Assembly: GCF_036408795.1 (NCBI RefSeq)
Contig: NZ_JAZGJP010000002.1
Coordinates: 246,951-310,950 of the forward strand
Direction: 5' to 3'
DNA: 64,000 nucleotides
Source of the DNA: Olsenella_L kribbiana
GTDB lineage: Bacteria; Actinomycetota; Coriobacteriia; Coriobacteriales; Atopobiaceae
In this document: one piece after another, positions 1-8,439 of the stretch
Layout of the letters: every line of letters starts with the position of its first letter
How positions within the stretch are numbered: position 1 is the stretch's first letter
Notes under the pieces: model-generated
The model's input: only the letters and a program-made list of their open reading frames with translations
What the model was told of the DNA's origin: nothing
Databases searched by the model: none
Program-made: the position numbers and the translations under genes

Positions 1-532
1 GGACCGAGGTGTTCTTGACCAGGTTCAGGGCCTGATTGGCCAAAGGCGGCAGGATGATCTTGAACGTCTGCGGAAGGATGATGTAGCGGTATGCCTGCAC
101 GCGCGTGAAGCCCTGTGATATGGCACCTTCCATCTGGCCGCGCGGGATGGCCTGGATGCCGGTGCGGATGACTTCCGCCACGTAGGCTGCGTGGTACATG
201 CCTACGCCCACGACGCCGAGGACGAACGGCGCAATCCTCACGGGGGAGGACGCGCCCTGGATGGCCATCAGGATGCGCGGACCTGCTGTGTACATGAAGA
301 ACACCTGCACGACAACGGGGGTGTTCTGGTAGATCTCCACGTATACACGGGCTATGCCGCGCAGGATCTTCGAGCGTGTAGTCGAGAACACGCCCAGTAT
401 CGTGCCGAGCACAAGTGCCACAGCCAATCCTGCCAAGGCGACCCTGAGGGTGAAGAAGAACCCCTGCCACAGAAGGTCGCTCTCTGCCAGGGTCTTGGCC
501 CAGCGCTTTGTCATCAGAAGCCCGCCGAGCAT
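1..532 (-). CDS. Amino-acid ABC transporter permease (partial, runs off left edge)
   Basis: This is the inner-membrane permease of a polar amino-acid importer of the HisM/GlnP type. The reading frame begins at the ATG complementary to 530-532, with an AAAGGGG ribosome site just upstream, and stays open to base 1, giving about 177 residues without a stop. Hydrophobic helices are visible (around FFFTLRVALAGLAVALVLG and VLGVVGVGMYHAAYV). The family EAA-like loop is present as EGAISQGFTRVQAYRYIILP, where the permease contacts the ATPase. It lies 77 bases downstream of the substrate-binding protein gene on the same strand. The substrate is not shown by the sequence; glutamate/glutamine or cystine-type amino acids are the usual ones. 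The C-terminal end lies outside the window. Confidence 0.9.
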   Translation of the reverse strand, partial: MLGGLLMTKRWAKTLAESDLLWQGFFFTLRVALAGLAVALVLGTILGVFSTTRSKILRGIARVYVEIYQNTPVVVQVFFMYTAGPRILMAIQGASSPVRIAPFVLGVVGVGMYHAAYVAEVIRTGIQAIPRGQMEGAISQGFTRVQAYRYIILPQTFKIILPPLANQALNLVKNTSV

Positions 533-609
533 GCGATGCCCCTTTCGATAGATGGATGGGGCCGCCCGGATACTGTGCCGGACGGCCCCGTGGACATGAG
601 CTTCAGACG

Positions 610-1506
610 CTAGGCGTCGAGGCCGTTGGCAGCTATGAGCTCGTCCAGCTCGCCGGAGGACTTGAGGTCGTCGATAACGCCGTTCACGAGGTCGGTCAGC
701 TCAGTGGCGTTCAGGTTCGTGGCGACACCGTACTGCTGCTCGCCGAAGATGATGTCAGGGCACAGGAGCTCGTTCGAGTCATCCTCATAGCCATGCAGGA
801 TGGAGCGGTCGACCGAGAACACGTCGATGGTCTGGGATGACAGGGCTGCCGACAGGGTGGGGTAGTCGGGGAACTCCTGGAAGGTGACATTCAGGCTGCT
901 CTTCCCCTGATCCTGCAGCATCTGCTGCACGGCATCCTTCGTCGTGGCTCCCTGTGCGACGCCGATGATCTTGCCATCCAGATCGTCCAGGGTCTTCATG
1001 CCAGAGGACTTCAGCACCAGCATGCCCAGCGAGTCAGTGTAGTACGGGTCCGAGAAGTTCCATGACTGCTTGCGCTCTTCGGTGATGGTGTAGGTGGCAG
1101 CCACCAGGTCAAGCTCGCCGGAGTCGAGCAGGGGTCCGCGGGTCTTTGCAGTGACGCCGGTGAAGGAGACCTTGTCGCCGGACTTGGCCTCATCGGCGGT
1201 GATACCGAAGATCTTTCCGGCAATCTGGTAGCACAGGTCGACCTCGAGGCCGTCATAGGTGCCCGTGTTGGGGTCATCGTAGCCGAATCCGGGGACATCG
1301 GTCTTGATGCCGCACTTCAGCGTGCCGCGGTCCTTGATGGACTGGATGCCAGGATCGGAGGTCACCGTGTTTTCGGAGTCCGAGCTGCTGGAGCTGCTGG
1401 ACGTGGTGTCGTCATCTGAGTTGTCGCAGCCAGCAAGTGCAAGGCTGGCGAGGGCGGCAGAGCCGAACGCGAAGCTGATGAAGGATCTGCGGGTGATGCT
1501 GGACAT
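610..1506 (-). CDS. Amino-acid ABC transporter substrate-binding lipoprotein
   Basis: 298-residue extracellular solute receptor of family 3 (SBP_bac_3). The N-terminus has a basic TRRSFIS stretch, a hydrophobic segment and the lipobox LAGC at about residues 24-27, followed by an Asp/Ser-rich linker, so the protein should be lipid-anchored outside the membrane. The twin Arg could also allow Tat export. Family signatures are seen: YDGLEVDLCYQIAGKIFG, then YTITEERKQSWNFSDPYY, then DDLDGKIIGVAQGATTKDAV. A GGAGG ribosome site precedes the ATG. It sits between the ATPase and permease genes of one minus-strand transport operon. It most resembles glutamate/aspartate or glutamine receptors, but the ligand is an inference. 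Confidence 0.92.
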   Translation of the reverse strand: MSSITRRSFISFAFGSAALASLALAGCDNSDDDTTSSSSSSSDSENTVTSDPGIQSIKDRGTLKCGIKTDVPGFGYDDPNTGTYDGLEVDLCYQIAGKIFGITADEAKSGDKVSFTGVTAKTRGPLLDSGELDLVAATYTITEERKQSWNFSDPYYTDSLGMLVLKSSGMKTLDDLDGKIIGVAQGATTKDAVQQMLQDQGKSSLNVTFQEFPDYPTLSAALSSQTIDVFSVDRSILHGYEDDSNELLCPDIIFGEQQYGVATNLNATELTDLVNGVIDDLKSSGELDELIAANGLDA

Positions 1507-1630
1507 GGTCTACCTCCAATGGTTGTGATGGCATGGTGATGCTTCAGGTGCTGAGAGAAGCCCTGGCCAGCGAACTCGGCGAAGCAAAGGGCTCGTCTCC
1601 TGATGAAATCCCGGACTGCAGGGCCGACTC

Positions 1631-2362
1631 CTAGCGAAGTATCTTGCTCAGGAACTCCTGGCAGCGCGGGTTTTCTGGGTGCTCGAAGAAGTGCTCGGGC
1701 GTGCCGGTCTCCAGAATCTGGCCGTCATCCATGAACACGACACGATCGGCTACCTGACGTGCAAAGCCCATTTCGTGCGTGACGCAGATCATCGTGATGT
1801 TCTCGTGCGCCAGCTCGACCATTACATTCAGGACCTCGCTGACCATCTCGGGATCCAATGCACTGGTGGGCTCATCCAGCAGCATGATGGGCTGCCTCGT
1901 ACAAAGTGCGCGGGCGATGGCAACGCGCTGCTGCTGGCCGCCCGAGAGGTTCTGCGGGAACTCGTTGGCCTTCTGTATCAGGCCAACGCGCTCAAGGTTC
2001 TTCATGGCCTCCGCCTCGGCCTGCTCACGGCTCTTCTTCTGAAGCTTCATGGGCGCGAGCGTGAGATTGCCCATGACCGTCATGTTCGGGTAGAGATTGA
2101 ACTGCTGGAACACCATCGACGTGTACTTGCGGGTGATAGCGTTGTGGTTCTTCCGGGTCATGAGCTGCCCGTCGATGTACACCTCGCCGGATGTGGGCTC
2201 CTCCAGCCAGTTGATCGAACGAATCAGCGTAGACTTGCCCGAGCCTGACGGCCCGATGAGCACCAGCTTCTCGCCTTCCCTGACGGAGAGGTTCACGTCC
2301 TTCAGGACGTGCAGGTCGCCGAAGTACTTGTTCAGATTCTTGATTTCGATCATGTCGGCCAT
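1631..2362 (-). CDS. Amino-acid ABC transporter ATP-binding protein (GlnQ-like)
   Basis: 243-residue cytoplasmic ATPase that powers amino-acid uptake, of normal length for the GlnQ/HisP group. Walker A is GPSGSGKS near residue 38, the signature is LSGGQQQR near 140, Walker B is PIMLLDEPTSALDPE, and the H-loop is ICVTHEM. A GGAGG ribosome site lies about 6 bases before the ATG. It is the first gene of the minus-strand operon, 124 bases ahead of the lipoprotein gene and followed by the permease. The ATP-binding gene leading the operon is somewhat unusual but common in Actinobacteria. Function is certain at family level; substrate is not determined. Confidence 0.95.
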   Translation of the reverse strand: MADMIEIKNLNKYFGDLHVLKDVNLSVREGEKLVLIGPSGSGKSTLIRSINWLEEPTSGEVYIDGQLMTRKNHNAITRKYTSMVFQQFNLYPNMTVMGNLTLAPMKLQKKSREQAEAEAMKNLERVGLIQKANEFPQNLSGGQQQRVAIARALCTRQPIMLLDEPTSALDPEMVSEVLNVMVELAHENITMICVTHEMGFARQVADRVVFMDDGQILETGTPEHFFEHPENPRCQEFLSKILR

Positions 2363-3050
2363 ATAGACCTCCTGCCAGCCGTTTCATGTATCTGATAGTA
2401 AGGAGGCAGTGCTATCGGCAGGAAAACGACGAGTTTCCAAACAGAGCAATAGAATTAATGATGTCTGTCGAACATACGGCAGAAGTGTTACGGCACGTGC
2501 GCATTCATGAACCTGGGCATCTCGGCTGCTGAGGATTGTGGCCATGCTGCTCGCATGGAGCTCTGTGGTGCCCGCGATGAGCAGACGCATCGGCACTTGA
2601 TTCTGAGACAGGCAGTCCAGGCCGGTTTTCGTCCCAGATGTTCGATGCCGCTCGAGCCCTTCGGATATGAGACGGAGAGGCACCTGTCCCTTGCCGTGAT
2701 TTCGTGGCAAGGATGCTGCTGCGCATGCGGCCCGGGCGCGGGCTTGAGGGACATTCTTCGCTATGTGCACCGCCCTGCGGGAAAGCGCATTTCGAGGCTT
2801 GTCCTTCCGTTGCCAAGCCGGGGGCATCGATATCGGGACCGTGTGTATGCGTGGCAACCGGAGAACATGAGAATGGCCAGGGATGTCTGCATGCCTCATG
2901 TACGGGAGTACGGGACGCGTCCGCAGTGGCATCTTCTTCAAGGCATTGATAGACGCGGGCAATATCAAACGGCAATGCTAGGAGTCATAGCGAGTGCTGT
3001 AGCTTTGCTCGGGTGGCCATAGGCTGCCGCCGGCTGCACCGGCATATGCC
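2363..3050. other. Intergenic region, no supported gene
   Basis: About 690 bases between the divergent amino-acid transporter and the esterase region. Several overlapping open frames exist on both strands, but none has a recognisable domain, a convincing ribosome site or coherent composition. The left end must hold the minus-strand transporter promoter; I could not assign clear -35 and -10 boxes. Confidence 0.5.
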
Positions 3051-3260
3051 GTGATAGATTGGATGCATCTTCGCTCGGGCAAATCGCTGGCTGCTGCTGG
3101 CAGCCGGCTTCTGATGGGAGCTGCCTTGAACATGTTCCTTGCATTCATGGTCCTTGCAGGAAGTGCGCTGCCGCTTCTCCTCATAAACCTGCAGACGATT
3201 CCGCTTGCCCTGTCTGCGGTGGCAGCTGCAGCTCTGCTTGCACAGGCGCTCATGCAGTAG
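3051..3260 (+). pseudogene. Membrane-domain N-terminal fragment of the downstream esterase, ended by amber TAG
   Basis: A 69-residue frame starting at GTG, with two hydrophobic segments (around FLAFMVLAGSALPLLL and IPLALSAVAAAALLAQAL). It ends at TAG 3258-3260. The esterase ORF begins at 3273 in exactly the same frame only four sense codons later and also opens with transmembrane segments. Neither start has a convincing ribosome site. The simplest reading is one membrane-anchored esterase of about 460 residues split by a nonsense codon. The alternative is that this fragment is not translated and the esterase simply starts downstream. Confidence 0.45.
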
Positions 3261-3272
3261 CCGCCGCTCTGG

Positions 3273-4439
3273 ATGCCTGCTGCAGCTGCATCGCTGGTAT
3301 GGATTGGAGCTCTTGCTGCCTTTGTGGCGTCCTCAGGCCAGACGGAGCGCTCGGCGCTCGTGGTCCTTGTGACAGCATCGGTGGTGCTTGCGGTCTTGGT
3401 CCTGGCTGGCAGTTGGGGCAGCCGCGGTCTCGCCTCCCGGATTCTCCTTGTCATGCTTCTGTTGGTCCTCGCAGGAGCTTCTGCCTTCGGAGCTGCGGTC
3501 TGGATTGACCCAAATGTGCTGGCGTCGAGGTGGTCGGTAGCCAATCTCACAGACGCACGCGAAACATCTGAAGTCCGTGCGGACGGCACGACGCAGATTA
3601 GCGATGTCGACTACAGAAGCATGTACCCCAACGGCTATCTGGACCTCTATCTCGCGAAAGACGCCGGATCAGATGCGCCGACCCTGGTCTATGTCCATGG
3701 TGGTGGATACGTATTCGGCGACAAGCTCTTCGGCGATCCGACGGGAAATGCGAATGGCGGGTTCTATGTCTATCTCGAACGTTATCTCGAGGCGGGCTAC
3801 AATATCGTGAGCGTGAATTACGCACATCCGCCCGTATATACCTACCCGGTGCCTGTCATGCAGCTCGCCGAAGCGATGAAGTTCATGGTGGAAGAGGGTG
3901 CCTCAAGATGGGGCATCGATATGCACAACGTGAGCTTTGCATGCGGAAGCGCCGGAGGCAATATCACCGGCATGTTCGTTCTGGCACAGGTCGACAGCGA
4001 TTACGCTGGCAGGACCGGCATCCCGCAGGTCCTGACGCCTGACGATATCCGCTCGGTCGCATTCAACTGCGCGGTTCTGGACAATGCGCGGATGGGCAGG
4101 ACCGAGGACCGAAATCCTGTGATGGACTATGGCGGAGACGCTTGTGTGAGGTCCTATCTGGGTGTCTCATGGCTGGACGAGGCCGACGAGGCGCTTGCAG
4201 ACAGCAATGTGATATCGAATGTGACATCTGCCATGCCGCCCTGCTACATAGATGACGGGACCAGATACACCTACGGAGACCAGGCCAAGGAGCTGGCAGC
4301 ACGTCTGGAAGAGCTGGGCGTCGAGCATGAGCTCCACATCTTCGAGGGCGAGCCGCACAGCTTTGACACCACAGATTCTGCGGCGGCACGCGAAAGCCTG
4401 GACCTGCAGATCGCGTTCATGGACCGCTTCGTGAGGTAG
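3273..4439 (+). CDS. Membrane-anchored alpha/beta hydrolase (hormone-sensitive-lipase-type esterase)
   Basis: 388 residues. The first ~85 contain two or three hydrophobic segments; the rest is an alpha/beta-hydrolase fold-3 esterase, probably facing the cell surface. The oxyanion motif is VYVHGGGYVFGD. The nucleophile elbow is CGSAGGN, where the usual first Gly of GDSAGG is Cys but the Ser is kept. The late acid region is IDDGTRYTYGD and the catalytic His lies in GEPHSFD. The substrate is likely a small ester but is not shown by sequence. No good ribosome site precedes the ATG at 3273, and an in-frame membrane fragment lies directly upstream (3051-3260), so the true 5' end of the gene is probably there. 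Confidence 0.8.
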   Translation: MPAAAASLVWIGALAAFVASSGQTERSALVVLVTASVVLAVLVLAGSWGSRGLASRILLVMLLLVLAGASAFGAAVWIDPNVLASRWSVANLTDARETSEVRADGTTQISDVDYRSMYPNGYLDLYLAKDAGSDAPTLVYVHGGGYVFGDKLFGDPTGNANGGFYVYLERYLEAGYNIVSVNYAHPPVYTYPVPVMQLAEAMKFMVEEGASRWGIDMHNVSFACGSAGGNITGMFVLAQVDSDYAGRTGIPQVLTPDDIRSVAFNCAVLDNARMGRTEDRNPVMDYGGDACVRSYLGVSWLDEADEALADSNVISNVTSAMPPCYIDDGTRYTYGDQAKELAARLEELGVEHELHIFEGEPHSFDTTDSAAARESLDLQIAFMDRFVR

Positions 4440-4568
4440 GGGGGTCCACAAAGCCATTGCCGCTGGCGGTTCGAGATACTGAAGTGCGCCGGCCAGCTCT
4501 TGCCATGGTCCTCTGCTTCCTCTATTCCTTTGTTTTGACAGGCGGGATGGACGGGAGGAGCGTGCAAG

Positions 4569-6020
4569 ATGAAGCTTGCAGACGAAGAGCTTGACTCGAT
4601 TCTTTCCAAAGCTGGCCTTGAGCTGGAGCAGCCTTACAATCCGGACGGGAAGTACCGCAAGGACGAGTACCTCTTCACGCGCTGCAAGAGATGCGGCACA
4701 GAAGCGCACTACCGGCTGAAGTACCTCCTCGACAAGAATGCGATTGGAGAGAAGGTCTGCCGTGCCTGCTTCTGGTCTGGCTGGTACGACGAAGCGCGAG
4801 CGACCCAGCATGCTGCCATCAAGCATATGCTCGACCAGGGAGCAGACCTTGATGACCTGATCGATCAGGGTGTCGTAAGCGCACGCTATGCCATGAGCCT
4901 CGCTGATGCAAAGGAGCTGGCAGAGGACAATGGCTTCGACCTCATCGACCTTCTTGCGGGCAATCATCCTGGAGACGATCTCTTAGTCGTCAGATGCAAG
5001 GTCTGTGGAAGGCAGACCGTCGAGAGGCCGGGAGATGTCAGGTTCGGCTGCACCTGTGGCGGTGCCGGAAAAGGCGTCGCTTTCGGCAGGGAAGCCATAA
5101 AGGTCGAGCGGAAGTCTGCTCCTGCAGCTCCGGGACAGTATCAGGATGGCTCAACGAAGCTCCTGGTAGACTCCGGTGCAGAATGCGTGAAGTGGTGGGA
5201 TGCTGAAGCGAATGGAGGAGACATCCCGAAAGATCTGACCTGCCTTTCCCGCCATGTGTATCCATGGAAATGTCCTACGTGTGGCTTCCAGTTCAAGCGC
5301 CCGGTATATGCCGTCTACCCTCAGCCGCGTTGCCCATACTGCGCCTCACGGATCACCAATGAATTCAATGCGCTGTGGGAAGGTCTCAGCCATATGACTG
5401 CCCAGGATGTGCCGAGGCTTATGGACGCCTGGAACGATGAGAGAGATCCTTCATCGATTCCGTTGACCAGCAATCTCCTTGTGCACCTCAAGTGCCCCAA
5501 AGGCCACCATCCGGTGCAGACGCTCTATACCTATCTCACGAATGGTTGCGCCGTCTGCAGAGGCCTCGAAACAAAGAAGCTCACGGACCAGAACTGCTTG
5601 GCGGCGACAGACCCTGAGCTTGCCGCTGAATGGGTGCGTCCGAAAGATGGTGGTCCGTGGACGCCCCAGAATGTGAAGGATGGCAGCAGGAGAGTCATCA
5701 TCTGGCGGTGCATGGCATGCGGGCATGAGTGGGAGATGACGGTCCATGACAGGCAGCTGAGGATGAACAACCGCTGTCCTGCCTGCGGTAAGGTCATGGG
5801 CTCTCTTGCCTGGAAGTACCCGCAGCTCGCAGCAGAATGGAGTCCGGACAACCCCATAAGCCCCTGGAACATCAAGCCCTTCAGCACGCTGCACTTCATT
5901 CCGGAATGGGTGTGCTCGAAGAATCCGGAACACAAGTGGAGGATGACAACAGCGACAAGGATCAATAAGGGAAGAGGCTGCCCCTACTGCGAGGCAGAGC
6001 AGAAACGGCAGGAGTCCTGA
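4569..6020 (+). CDS. Six-repeat zinc-ribbon protein (DUF4379-like)
   Basis: 483 residues with a GGGAGGAG ribosome site 8 bases before the ATG. The protein is built of about six repeats, each ending in a Cys pair or CPxC ribbon: RCKRCG...VCRAC, RCKVCG...CTCG, KCPTCG...RCPYC, KCPKGHH...CAVC, RCMACGHEW...RCPAC and VCSKNPEHKW...GCPYC. Later repeats carry the LAAEW...W.....C..CGHEW spacing of the probable-zinc-ribbon family PF14311, found in repeat proteins of Gram-positive genomes and phages. It is probably cytoplasmic, since no signal peptide or membrane segment is present. Metal and nucleic-acid binding are likely; the biological role is unknown. It stands alone between esterase and oxidoreductase. 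Confidence 0.75.
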   Translation: MKLADEELDSILSKAGLELEQPYNPDGKYRKDEYLFTRCKRCGTEAHYRLKYLLDKNAIGEKVCRACFWSGWYDEARATQHAAIKHMLDQGADLDDLIDQGVVSARYAMSLADAKELAEDNGFDLIDLLAGNHPGDDLLVVRCKVCGRQTVERPGDVRFGCTCGGAGKGVAFGREAIKVERKSAPAAPGQYQDGSTKLLVDSGAECVKWWDAEANGGDIPKDLTCLSRHVYPWKCPTCGFQFKRPVYAVYPQPRCPYCASRITNEFNALWEGLSHMTAQDVPRLMDAWNDERDPSSIPLTSNLLVHLKCPKGHHPVQTLYTYLTNGCAVCRGLETKKLTDQNCLAATDPELAAEWVRPKDGGPWTPQNVKDGSRRVIIWRCMACGHEWEMTVHDRQLRMNNRCPACGKVMGSLAWKYPQLAAEWSPDNPISPWNIKPFSTLHFIPEWVCSKNPEHKWRMTTATRINKGRGCPYCEAEQKRQES

Positions 6021-6068
6021 GCAGCAGGCATCTCATGAGGACTCCGGCACCATGCATTCGATTGCTTT

Positions 6069-6115
6069 GCAGCCCCTGCACGCCTGCTATCTTCTTCAAG
6101 GCGTGCAGGGGCTGC
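6069..6115 (+). terminator. Long perfect hairpin downstream of the zinc-ribbon gene
   Basis: GCAGCCCCTGCACGCC at 6069-6084 is matched exactly by its reverse complement at 6100-6115 around a 15-base loop. It lies 48 bases after the zinc-ribbon stop codon. No T-run follows, so it may be a factor-assisted terminator or an mRNA 3'-end structure. Confidence 0.5.
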
Positions 6116-6298
6116 TCCAAATCAGCATTGCTTCCTGTGAGGAGAGCGATTATTTCAAGGATCGGGACCTTCGCTATCAATGTAGAGGTCCGTTTGCCAT
6201 GCCTGCAGAGCTGCGGAAAGCGCATCTGCATGCAAAAGGAAGCTGTGCCTGTGGGCTGCATGGACTGTTGGGATAGGGAATGCGCTTCTGAATGTGCA

Positions 6299-6319
6299 GG
6301 ATGAAAGTTTCTTTCATCC
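6299..6319. repeat. Short inverted repeat upstream of oxidoreductase
   Basis: GGATGAAAG and CTTTCATCC form a perfect 9-bp stem with a TTT loop, followed by a pyrimidine-rich tract. It may be a weak terminator or an operator-like dyad for the oxidoreductase gene that starts at 6448. Confidence 0.35.
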
Positions 6320-6447
6320 CTTCTGCCTTCTAAGCTAGCTCCCGAGAAAGTTACCCATCAGTTCTCTGCTATCGGCAGAGACAGCAGATTTCCCCTGTTA
6401 AGTTTGCAACATACGAAGCGGATGCAAGCAAGCGAGGGGGAAGCTGG

Positions 6448-8331
6448 ATGTTCGACCATCTGTTTGCGCCAATCACGATCAACGGAATGATACTCAAGAA
6501 TCGCGTCGTTGCGGCTCCTACCAGCGATCTGTACGAAGAGAAGGCACTTGGCGGTGCCGGTCTGGTCATTGCCGGCCATGCCATCGTCGAGCCGGGGCGT
6601 TCGAGCTTTTCAAGCGGTGACGAACCGTGGCCTTTTGCGAAGTATGAGCGCGAGGCAACCCATGAGCGTGTGATGGGCATCCATCGTGGCGGTGCCCGTG
6701 CCTCTGTGGAGATCTTCCATGGTGGACTGCATGCACGCGTGAAGGACTATGCCAAGGGCCCCTGCAGCTATGTGCGCGAGGACGGCGTCGAAGTGCGTGG
6801 CATGGACGAAGACATGATGCAGGAGACGCTCGACTGGTATGCAAAGACGTGTGCGGGTGCCGTGAAGGCTGGCTTCGACTCGATTTTCCTGCATTTCGGC
6901 CACGGCTGGCTGCCGGCACAGTTCCTCTCTCCGCTCTACAACCACCGCACCGATGAGTACGGCGGAAGCCTGGAGAACCGTGCGAAGTTCCCGCTGCGCA
7001 TCTTGGAAGTTGTGCGCAAGACCGTGGGGCCACGCTATCCGGTAGATATGCGCATCAGCGCATCCGAGTGGGTGCCAGGCAGCATTGCATTCGAGGATGT
7101 CGTCGAGTTCTGCAAGATGGCTGAGCCCTATGTCGATGCCATCCAGGTCTCTGCTGGCATCGATATCAACAAGGTCGCGAACGTGCATACGGTCACGACC
7201 AACCTTGAGGAGGAGATGCCCAATCTCAAGTGGGCACGCGAGGTCAAGCGTGCGGTGAAGGTGCCGGTGGGCGTTGTCGGCGGCGTGCTGACGCCGCAGA
7301 TGGCAGAAGACGCCATCGCTGCAGGCGACGTAGACCTCGTCTCATTGGGCCGTGAACTCATTGCAGATCCCGAGTGGGTGAAGAAGGCAGAAGAGAACCG
7401 TCCAGAGGATATCTCACCCTGCCTGCGCTGCTCCAACTGCTACCACATTGCCTCCGATCACTGGAATGTGGGCTGCTCCGTGAATCCTCGCTATCATCAC
7501 GAAGCATTCGTTCCGGCAAAGATCGAGCGCGCAGAGGTATCCAAGCGCGTTGTCGTCGTGGGTGCTGGCCCTGGCGGCATGAAGGCAGCAATCAGCGCCT
7601 GCGATCGCGGGCACAAGGTGACGCTGATCGAGCGCGAGCAGGAGCTCGGCGGCATGCTGCGCTTCATTGCGAAGGAGCCCCACAAGAGCGAGGTGGCACG
7701 TCTCCTCGAGTATTACCGGACGCAGATTGCAAAGCGCGACATCGATGTGCGCCTGGGTTGCGAAGCTACACCAGAGCTCGTGAAGTCGCTCGATCCCGAT
7801 GCGCTCTGCATCGCTATTGGTGCCACAGAGCGTGTACCGAGGATTGAAGGCCTTGAGGGTCCCCATGTGATGGTGGGCACGCAGGCAATACTTCACGAGG
7901 ACGAGCTTGCACAGCGTGTTGTCATCCTAGGCGGCGGTTCCATCGGCTGCGAGCTTGCTCTTGCTTCTGCTGAGCGCGGACGCGACGTCACGGTGGTCGA
8001 GATGTGCGACCGTCTTGCTGGCAATGCGAACAGCCTCTACCAGGAAGCGCTCCGCCAGAAGTTCGAGCTGCATCCCAACATCAAAGTTCTCACGAGCTGC
8101 TCCTGCCAGAAGGTCGCAGAGGGAGAGGCGCACTGCATGATGGTAGACGGCACATCCCGTGTGATTCCCTTCGACGACATGGTTGTCTCGACGGGCATGG
8201 CAGCACGCTCGAAGGAGACTGAAGCGCTTTACGGTATCGTCCGCAACACGGTTGCTGTGGGGGACTGCACAAGGCCCTCGAGCATCATGAACGCGGTCTT
8301 CGAGGGGCATTCATTCGCGCTCTGCGTGTAA
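6448..8331 (+). CDS. Old-yellow-enzyme-type NAD(P)H:flavin oxidoreductase with FeS and FAD domains
   Basis: 627 residues, the size of 2,4-dienoyl-CoA reductase/BaiCD-BaiH-type enzymes. Residues 1-330 form the FMN TIM barrel (FAPITINGMILKNRVVAAPT, HFGHGWLPAQFLSP, NHRTDEYGGSLENRAKFP). Cysteines in CLRCSNCYH plus a later Cys (NVGCSVNP) at about 325-342 give a 4Fe-4S site. Two dinucleotide folds follow (VVVVGAGPGGMKAA near 367 and VVILGGGSIGCELA near 491). The barrel His in FHFGHG-like HFGHGW is kept. It should reduce an activated C=C bond of an unknown organic substrate in the cytoplasm. A GAGGGGG ribosome site precedes the ATG. The PTS and RpiR genes follow on the same strand. Confidence 0.88.
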   Translation: MFDHLFAPITINGMILKNRVVAAPTSDLYEEKALGGAGLVIAGHAIVEPGRSSFSSGDEPWPFAKYEREATHERVMGIHRGGARASVEIFHGGLHARVKDYAKGPCSYVREDGVEVRGMDEDMMQETLDWYAKTCAGAVKAGFDSIFLHFGHGWLPAQFLSPLYNHRTDEYGGSLENRAKFPLRILEVVRKTVGPRYPVDMRISASEWVPGSIAFEDVVEFCKMAEPYVDAIQVSAGIDINKVANVHTVTTNLEEEMPNLKWAREVKRAVKVPVGVVGGVLTPQMAEDAIAAGDVDLVSLGRELIADPEWVKKAEENRPEDISPCLRCSNCYHIASDHWNVGCSVNPRYHHEAFVPAKIERAEVSKRVVVVGAGPGGMKAAISACDRGHKVTLIEREQELGGMLRFIAKEPHKSEVARLLEYYRTQIAKRDIDVRLGCEATPELVKSLDPDALCIAIGATERVPRIEGLEGPHVMVGTQAILHEDELAQRVVILGGGSIGCELALASAERGRDVTVVEMCDRLAGNANSLYQEALRQKFELHPNIKVLTSCSCQKVAEGEAHCMMVDGTSRVIPFDDMVVSTGMAARSKETEALYGIVRNTVAVGDCTRPSSIMNAVFEGHSFALCV

Positions 8332-8367
8332 GGCAGATCGAAGTTTCAGGACGGGGATTTGCAGACT

Positions 8368-8402
8368 GCGCACCGGACATCGGGGGATGGGGACTGGTGC
8401 GC
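8368..8402 (+). repeat. Inverted repeat between oxidoreductase and PTS genes
   Basis: GCGCACC (8368-8374) and GGTGCGC (8396-8402) form a 7-bp stem in the 108-base gap before the PTS gene. It could be an mRNA-processing hairpin or a weak terminator separating the two genes; there is no clear T-run. Confidence 0.3.
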
Positions 8403-8439
8403 CCTCTGGCTTTCAAAAGAGAAGGAAAGGAACAGAGCA

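Larger units (their letters stand above)
6021..6447. other. Intergenic region with hairpins, no supported gene
   Basis: 427 bases between the zinc-ribbon gene and the oxidoreductase. It contains three inverted repeats: a perfect 16-bp stem at 6069-6115, a 9-bp stem at 6299-6319 and a 7-bp stem (TCTCTGC/GCAGAGA) at 6363-6381. Short open frames here overlap the hairpins and have no recognisable product. Confidence 0.5.

Noticed and set aside
2384..3022. Several 80-195-residue frames on both strands
   Set aside because: They overlap each other and have no ribosome site, coherent composition or recognisable domain.
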